From Acidobacteriaceae bacterium (GTDB taxonomy: Bacteria; Acidobacteriota; Terriglobia; Terriglobales; Acidobacteriaceae), in assembly GCA_003132445.1 (NCBI GenBank), contig PKXU01000122.1, positions 99,635-136,506 of the forward strand: 36,872 bases of DNA, read 5' to 3'. The position numbers were made by a program, and so were the translations under genes. This document shows positions 32,156-36,872 of the stretch, piece by piece. Position 1 is the first letter of the stretch. Each line of letters begins with the position of its first letter. The notes below the pieces were generated by a model, which did no database searches, had not been told where the DNA came from, and worked only from the letters and a program-made list of their open reading frames with translations.

Positions 32156-33485
32156 AACGACAAAAGAGCAACTCGCCCCGGGTATCGGAATCGCATCCAA
32201 GCCAGCGGTTTCTGCGCGGTCGCGGACCGGCTTTTACAGCACGGCATACACATCCGCTGCTACGCCGGCAGATGCGATTGCGACGTCACCGATTCCTGCT
32301 GATTCAGCCTCCGCGGCAGAAATTTCCGGGAATTCCGATCTGCCCTGGCTTCGCATTAACTGGGAGATCAAAGCGCTGGTTCCAATCGCCTGCGTTTTAC
32401 TGGGCGGAATGCTGTTGTTCCTGCTGGCAACGCTCTCCTGGCGCGATCCCGAGCGCCACATCGTTTTGTTAGTGGCGGGCGCAGGCGCGGTCGCCATCTG
32501 CGGCGCGCTGCTCGTGGTGCTCACCTACACGGTGCAACGGCCGATGGTCGAATTGCAGCAAGAGATTGCGCAACTGGGCCGCGGCGATCTCAGTGCGGCC
32601 GTCAGTTTCGCCCGCCGCAACGACGAAATCGGCGATCTCGGCCGCAACTTCAACCGCATGGTTCAGCAACTCCGGGAAAGCCGGACTGAGATCGAACAAC
32701 TGCACCGCACTCAAATGTCGCGCGCCGAGCATCTCGCGACTCTGGGAGAAATGGCGACTGGCCTTGCGCACGAAATCCGAAATCCTTTGGCGGGGATTGC
32801 CGGCGTCATTGAAATCATTAGCCGCGACCTCCCTGCGACCAGTCCCGCGCGCTCCGTAGTGAAAGATGTTCGCCAGGAAATCGCTCGCATCAATCACATC
32901 GTCACCGACCTGCTGCAAACCGCGCGCCCGCATCCTCCCACCGTGCGCAGGAGCGACCTGAACACGACGGTCGAACACGCCGTGATGTTAGGCCGTCAGC
33001 AAGCCCAGGCGAGGGCCATTCAAATCGCGCTCTATAAAGATTCGTCACTGCCCGAGGTTGAACACGATAGCGATCAGATTCATCAATTGTTGCTGAATCT
33101 TCTTCTGAACGCTCTGCAGGCGATCGACGTACAGAGCAATGCTAGTCAGGGCAGTGTTGGTCAGGGCAATGTCGTTCAGAGCAATGACTCTCACCCCGAT
33201 CACGCAAAAGGAAAAATCACAGTCACCGTGAAGGGCCTGGGGAACGCTGCCCTGATTGAGGTGGCTGACAATGGCCGTGGCATTCCATCCGATCAATTGC
33301 CTAGCATCTTCCGCCCGTTTTACACCACCAAAGGCGAAGGCACCGGCCTGGGATTGTCTTTAGCCCGCCGGATCGTCGAGGACCATCAAGGCCGCATTGA
33401 CGTCGCCAGCGCGGTAGGCCAAGGCACAACCTTCGCGGTCGTGCTTCCGCTGCAGAGGGCGGCAGTGCCAGTCTCTGGGTCTTGA
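32148..33485 (+). CDS. Membrane histidine kinase with HAMP domain
   Basis: Two-component sensor kinase of 445 residues. A 70-residue Ala/Ser/Pro-rich cytoplasmic lead is followed by two membrane segments (about 77-96 and 105-127) with only a very short external loop, so it has no periplasmic sensor domain. A HAMP domain covers about 128-180, with an aspartate-containing [17 protein letters not shown]. The phospho-acceptor is His208 in [13 protein letters not shown]. The ATPase domain has an N box ([13 protein letters not shown]), G1 (VADNGRGIP) and G2 ([14 protein letters not shown]). Four near-identical pentapeptides (residues about 328-347) lie between the N and G1 boxes. It overlaps ccsA by 8 bases and precedes its likely partner regulator, suggesting that it senses membrane redox or quinone state. 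Confidence 0.9.
   Translation: MPETTKEQLAPGIGIASKPAVSARSRTGFYSTAYTSAATPADAIATSPIPADSASAAEISGNSDLPWLRINWEIKALVPIACVLLGGMLLFLLATLSWRDPERHIVLLVAGAGAVAICGALLVVLTYTVQRPMVELQQEIAQLGRGDLSAAVSFARRNDEIGDLGRNFNRMVQQLRESRTEIEQLHRTQMSRAEHLATLGEMATGLAHEIRNPLAGIAGVIEIISRDLPATSPARSVVKDVRQEIARINHIVTDLLQTARPHPPTVRRSDLNTTVEHAVMLGRQQAQARAIQIALYKDSSLPEVEHDSDQIHQLLLNLLLNALQAIDVQSNASQGSVGQGNVVQSNDSHPDHAKGKITVTVKGLGNAALIEVADNGRGIPSDQLPSIFRPFYTTKGEGTGLGLSLARRIVEDHQGRIDVASAVGQGTTFAVVLPLQRAAVPVSGS
33129..33188 (+). repeat. Four 15-base tandem repeats in the kinase ATPase domain
   Basis: Four imperfect in-frame copies of a 15-base unit encode [15 protein letters not shown] and VQSND. They lengthen the loop between the N box and the G1 box. 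The unit is a multiple of three, so copy-number change would leave the frame intact. Confidence 0.75.
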
Positions 33486-33579
33486 TCGGGTCGCGTCTGC
33501 TATAAAGCCAGTCTCGCCCCCATCTCTGTTTATTCCATGACGTGCCGCCAACTTCCCTTCCGTAGTAAGCTAAACTAGC

Positions 33580-35064
33580 ATGCCTGCCGAGAAGATCCTC
33601 ATCATAGACGACGAGCGCCTGGTCCGCTGGTCGCTGCGTCAGAAGTGCGAAGAGTGGGGATACCACGTGGTGGAGGCCGCCGCCGGCGAAGCTGGCCTTC
33701 GCCAGGTGCAACAAGAATCTCCCGACCTGGTTCTGCTCGACGTACGTTTACCCGATTTGAACGGCATCCAGATTCTCGAACAGGTCAAGAAACATCCTGA
33801 CGCCCCAGCCGTCATCATGATCACCGCCGATCCGCAACTGGACGATGTGAAGACTGCGCTCAAACTGGACGCCTACGATTTCATCGGCAAGCCTCTCGAT
33901 TTCGAAGAATTACGCGTCACCATTCAGAATGCCCTGGAAGCTTCGCGGCTGCGCACCGAGGTGCAATCGCTACGGGGCGAGGTGCGGCGCAACGCGGGTT
34001 ATCACGAGGTCGTCGCGGTTTCACCCAAGTCAATGGAGCTGATGAGTTTCGTGCAAAAAGTAGCTGCCAGCGAGGCGACCACCATTCTCATTCAAGGCGA
34101 AAGCGGCACTGGCAAAGATCTGATCGCCAAGACCATTCACTATGAGAGCTCGCGGCAAAACGGTCCCTTCGTCGCCATTAACTGTTCCGCGATTCCCGAA
34201 ACGTTGATGGAAGCCGAACTTTTCGGCCACGAACGCGGCGCATTCACTGACGCCAAGCAGATGAAGAAAGGCCTATTCGAAACCGCCAACGGCGGCTCCC
34301 TGTTCCTGGATGAAATCGGCGAGCTTTCCCCATTGTTGCAAGCGAAACTTCTGCGTGTGCTGGAAGATCAAGTCATCCGCCGCGTAGGGGGCGTGCGCGA
34401 CATGCAGGTCGATGTGCGCGTGATCGCTGCGTCCAACCGCGATCTCGAAAAAGCCGTTCGCGAAGGCCACTTTCGCCAGGATCTTTATTATCGGCTGGCA
34501 ATTATCGCTGTCTTTATTCCTCCGTTGCGGGAGCGCACGGAAGACATCCTGCCGCTGGTGGATTTTTTTATTGGCTGGTACAACCGCAAGTTCAAGAAGT
34601 CGGTTCGCGGCATCGACGCGGAGACGCGGCGCTTGCTTCTGGCTCACAATTGGCCGGGCAATGTGCGCGAATTGAAGAACTCGATCGAGCGGGCCATGAT
34701 CCTTGAAGATGAACTGATTCTGCGGCCGGCTTATATGCCATTCGCCGTCGGCGAGGCAGCCCGCGGCGGATTGACCGCTTTCGAGCACAGCACCTCTCCG
34801 GGCAATGGCGGCAAACCGCTGCCCAACGGTCGCATGCTTCCCCGGCTCTATATTCCAGAGGAGGGAACATCGTTAGAAGAAGTGGAGCGAGCCATGGTGG
34901 AGCTCGCCATGCGACAGGCTAATAATAACCAGACACACGCTGCCCGCCTTCTGGACATCAGCCGCGACGCGCTGCGCTACAAGCTGAAGAAATTCGAACT
35001 CATTCCTGCGGGCGACGATGAACCGTCTGCAGAGCCAGTTCCTCCACAAAATTCGACTGGCTAA
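33580..35064 (+). CDS. NtrC-family sigma-54-dependent response regulator
   Basis: Three-domain activator of 494 residues. Receiver domain 1-120 with the acidic pair Asp10/Asp11, phospho-acceptor Asp54 (LLDVRLPDLNG) and Lys104. AAA+ domain about 140-385 with Walker A GESGTGKD (173-180), the sigma-54-contact loop GAFTDA (220-225, against the usual GAFTGA), Walker B GGSLFLDEIGELS and the sensor motif ending in NWPGNVRELKN. C-terminal Fis-type helix-turn-helix about 440-475 (NNQTHAARLLDISRDALRYKLKKF). It follows the kinase by 94 bases and is its likely partner. Candidate sigma-54 sites upstream of resB and of the TPR gene are possible targets. It ends 10 bases from the convergent diguanylate cyclase gene. 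Confidence 0.93.
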   Translation: MPAEKILIIDDERLVRWSLRQKCEEWGYHVVEAAAGEAGLRQVQQESPDLVLLDVRLPDLNGIQILEQVKKHPDAPAVIMITADPQLDDVKTALKLDAYDFIGKPLDFEELRVTIQNALEASRLRTEVQSLRGEVRRNAGYHEVVAVSPKSMELMSFVQKVAASEATTILIQGESGTGKDLIAKTIHYESSRQNGPFVAINCSAIPETLMEAELFGHERGAFTDAKQMKKGLFETANGGSLFLDEIGELSPLLQAKLLRVLEDQVIRRVGGVRDMQVDVRVIAASNRDLEKAVREGHFRQDLYYRLAIIAVFIPPLRERTEDILPLVDFFIGWYNRKFKKSVRGIDAETRRLLLAHNWPGNVRELKNSIERAMILEDELILRPAYMPFAVGEAARGGLTAFEHSTSPGNGGKPLPNGRMLPRLYIPEEGTSLEEVERAMVELAMRQANNNQTHAARLLDISRDALRYKLKKFELIPAGDDEPSAEPVPPQNSTG

Positions 35065-35074
35065 TCGAATTTCT

Positions 35075-36298
35075 CTACCAAAGATTTTCCGGATCTATCC
35101 CGCGGTGGTTTTGTCGCCTCCCGAATGCTTGCTCTGGTACAGCTCTGCTGATTACCGAATTCGCGTTGTCGGAATGAATCAGAACGGTCGCACCGATGGA
35201 TCCTGTCACTGATACCCGGGACAAACCCGCTTCGGTAGAAGACTCCGCAATCAGCACGCGGCAGCGCTCCGCAAGATCGCCCAAGGCTAAAGCGTCGATG
35301 TCCGGCGCCAGCACCAGGAACTCTTCCCCTCCCCAGCGTCCTACAATATCCACCGGCCGTAAGCCGCGGGATACGCTCTCGGCAATGGCCTTTAACAGCG
35401 CGTCTCCCATTTCGTGGCCGTGCGTGTCGTTGACCTTCTTGAAGTTGTCCAGATCGAACATCAGCACACTGCAGAGCCTTCCGACGCGTTGGTGATCCTG
35501 TAAAGCTTGTTCGACTTTCAACTCCATGTATCTCCGGTTGGACAGTCCCGTCAGCGCATCCCGAAACGCCAGTTGCTCCAGTTCAGTCACTCGCTTGTCA
35601 AATTTCAACCGCACCGTGGAATCGCTGAATACTTCGACCGCGCCCACGATATTGCCGGTGCTGTTTCGTATGGGCAATACGCGTACTGAAATTGGAACCC
35701 CATATCCCTGCTTATGCCTGAAAAGGAGCTCGGCCTCGCGCGGATTTCCATCTTGCATGACACTATCGACGGGACAGTCGCTGTTGCAGCGTTCTTTCCC
35801 GGTTTCGTCCACGCATGCCATCATCGAATCGCCGCACGCGTTGCCAATCACTTCACTGGCTGCATAACCCGCCAGCCGTTCTGCTGCGTTATTCCAATAG
35901 GTAATCTTCCGATCTTTGCTGAGGAAGGAGACCCCGTCGTTCATGCTGTCGAGCAGATTCTCGTAAAAAGCCGAAGAGAAGCGAATGCCCCACAATCCTT
36001 CGCACGATTCACGCGTCTCCACTCCATACACGCGTCCTTCGGCCTGCACGCCCAGGGGCGCAACCACGCGAGCCACGGCAGTATCGTTGGTTCCGATCCG
36101 CCGCATCTGAATCGCCTGGTCCGACTGCAGGAACCGCGTCAAAGACAGGCAACAGCCATAGCGGCTCACACGGGTTGTCTTGGTTCTCTCGGAAAAACGC
36201 TTACCTAACCGATCAATCCCTGCAACCTCCAGGGGAAAAGCAATTGAGACTCGGTCGCTTCTTCGGCGCGCTATGGTGCCTTGTAATAGAGAGCTCAT
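35075..36298 (-). CDS. Diguanylate cyclase with PilZ-like and Cys-rich PAS domains
   Basis: A 407-residue c-di-GMP synthase. The N-terminal ~105 residues look PilZ-like (RRRSDRVSIAFPLEV, then FSERTKTTRVSRYGCCLSL), though weakly. A PAS domain (about 110-228) starts with NLLDSMNDGVSFLSKDRKITYWN and carries four close cysteines (C155, C162, C171, C175). The GGDEF domain has the active-site GGEEF (323-327) and an intact inhibitory I-site, RPVD (314-317), five residues before it, so both activity and product feedback are expected. It has no membrane segment. It converges on the response regulator with a 10-base gap. It may link a redox or metal signal to biofilm or surface attachment. Confidence 0.88.
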   Translation of the reverse strand: MSSLLQGTIARRRSDRVSIAFPLEVAGIDRLGKRFSERTKTTRVSRYGCCLSLTRFLQSDQAIQMRRIGTNDTAVARVVAPLGVQAEGRVYGVETRESCEGLWGIRFSSAFYENLLDSMNDGVSFLSKDRKITYWNNAAERLAGYAASEVIGNACGDSMMACVDETGKERCNSDCPVDSVMQDGNPREAELLFRHKQGYGVPISVRVLPIRNSTGNIVGAVEVFSDSTVRLKFDKRVTELEQLAFRDALTGLSNRRYMELKVEQALQDHQRVGRLCSVLMFDLDNFKKVNDTHGHEMGDALLKAIAESVSRGLRPVDIVGRWGGEEFLVLAPDIDALALGDLAERCRVLIAESSTEAGLSRVSVTGSIGATVLIHSDNANSVISRAVPEQAFGRRQNHRGIDPENLW

Positions 36299-36415
36299 GC
36301 CTTAACCATTCGGCAGGATCTCAAAAAGCTCTACGGAGACAACCGCGGATTACCAGCCAACTCGGTTCATGACTTTCCCAATCCGGTTTCGGGAATGAGC
36401 CCAGGAGGCAAAAAC

Positions 36416-36514
36416 ATGAGCCAGCGTCACGATAGACAAGCTGGTCACCGACGATCCAAGTTATCAACGATCCAAGTTACAGAGGATCCAAGTTACAGAC
36501 GATCTAAGTTATAA
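36416..36514 (+). CDS. Possible small basic protein (32 residues)
   Basis: An ATG with AGGAGG at an ideal 7-base distance opens a 32-codon frame ending in TAA at 36512-36514. The product is basic (many Arg and Lys) and repeats the motif RRSKL twice because it crosses the 16-base tandem repeats in changing frames. No family is recognised. The ribosome-binding site is the main support; it may equally be a regulatory leader peptide or noise. Confidence 0.35.
   Translation: MSQRHDRQAGHRRSKLSTIQVTEDPSYRRSKL
36449..36512 (+). repeat. Four 16-base tandem repeats
   Basis: Units at 36449-36464, 36465-36480, 36481-36496 and 36497-36512 share GATCCAAGTTA (last copy GATCTAAGTTA) with few differences. 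They are contiguous, without spacers, so this is not a CRISPR array. The spacing of about 1.5 helix turns would place repeated protein-binding sites on alternating faces. Confidence 0.8.
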
Positions 36515-36651
36515 ATGACCATGGAGTTAGCCGGAAGGGACACTCTCTTCAAAGAACACCGGCTTTGCAGACGGGCGATTTTGGCGGAGGGAAGATGAAG
36601 ATAAGGATGCCACGTAATCCACAGATCTCGAAAGGAGAAAGTGGAGCGACG

Positions 36652-36872
36652 ATGAAAACGGAATTGCTGCGATTCAACGGCGCTGTGGAGCGGGATCCAG
36701 CCATCGATGCGTGGATGAAAGCGCATGCAGGTGAATTGGGAGCTATCGCGCATCAGTGGTTTGAGGTGATGCGAAAATGCGGGGACGAAGTCCGGGAGCT
36801 TTTGCATGACGGCTGTCCGGTTGCATGTTTGGGAGATGCGCCCTTCGGCTACGTCAATGTATTCACTTCGCA
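36652..36872 (+). CDS. DUF1801-type protein, 3' part outside the window
   Basis: The first 73 codons of a gene that runs off the right edge. The sequence MKTELLRFNGAVERDPAI, then WMKAHAGELGAIAHQWF and ELLHDGCPVACLGDAPFGYV resembles the start of the DUF1801 (YdhG-like) family of small proteins of unknown function. The ATG at 36652 has GGAG 5 bases upstream and fits the usual family start; an in-frame ATG at 36595 is an alternative. No function can be assigned. Confidence 0.65.
   Translation, partial: MKTELLRFNGAVERDPAIDAWMKAHAGELGAIAHQWFEVMRKCGDEVRELLHDGCPVACLGDAPFGYVNVFTS

Larger units (their letters stand above)
36299..36651. other. Intergenic region with small ORF and tandem repeats
   Basis: Lies between the divergent cyclase and DUF1801-type genes. 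It contains a possible 32-codon ORF and four 16-base tandem repeats, both listed separately. A good Shine-Dalgarno (GGAGG) also precedes an in-frame ATG at 36595 that could extend the next gene upstream by 19 codons. Confidence 0.5.

Noticed and set aside
36449-36512. Possible CRISPR array
   Set aside because: The 16-base repeats are contiguous with no spacers, and no cas gene is nearby.

Overview
The window looks like a chromosomal piece of an Acidobacteriota genome (Terriglobia-like). Supporting signs are a moderately GC-rich sequence, a VWFA-related protein of the type abundant in that phylum, a stand-alone TolC-like protein with long surface insertions, an M13 peptidase, a methylmalonyl-CoA mutase large subunit without its B12 domain, and several small palindromic dispersed-repeat-like elements between (and once inside) genes. 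This placement is inferred from gene families; no rRNA or tRNA gene was seen.

Layout. (1) 1-11.8 kb, plus strand, mostly housekeeping or envelope genes: TolC-like efflux protein, GT-C and GT2 glycosyltransferases, methylmalonyl-CoA mutase large subunit, M13 metallopeptidase, membrane-anchored TPR protein, VWA protein and a small secreted protein. (2) 12.0-18.8 kb: an envelope acyl-transfer module made of a carrier protein, a fatty acyl-AMP ligase, an MBOAT acyltransferase and an SGNH-type membrane protein, plus a PAP2-family membrane enzyme. The first four have the same logic as DltC/DltA/DltB/DltD but are sequence-divergent. (3) 18.8-28.8 kb, minus strand: a seven-gene electron-transfer operon. 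In transcription order it encodes a 16-haem cytochrome, an NHL beta-propeller, a tetrahaem cytochrome, a SurA/PpiC-type prolyl isomerase, an outer-membrane beta-barrel, a second NHL propeller and a cytochrome with 11 CxxCH motifs plus one CX3CH. This looks like a porin-cytochrome conduit combined with an extracellular (nanowire-type) cytochrome system. (4) 29.2-35.1 kb, plus strand and divergent from region 3: resB, ccsA (System II cytochrome c maturation), a histidine kinase overlapping ccsA by 8 bases, and an NtrC-family sigma-54 response regulator. (5) 35.1-36.9 kb: a PilZ-like/PAS/GGDEF diguanylate cyclase, a tandem-repeat region with a small ORF, and the start of a DUF1801-type gene that runs off the window.

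How it fits together. Regions 3 and 4 share a 0.4-kb divergent control region. One side encodes at least 31 c-type haem sites and an outer-membrane pore; the other encodes the machinery that attaches haem plus a two-component pair that could regulate the locus. Within the cytochrome operon, the tetrahaem gene is preceded by a strong ribosome-binding site in a palindrome-rich leader and followed by a clear intrinsic terminator. That arrangement would make the tetrahaem cytochrome the most abundant product, as expected for a polymer subunit. This is the most interesting system in the window.
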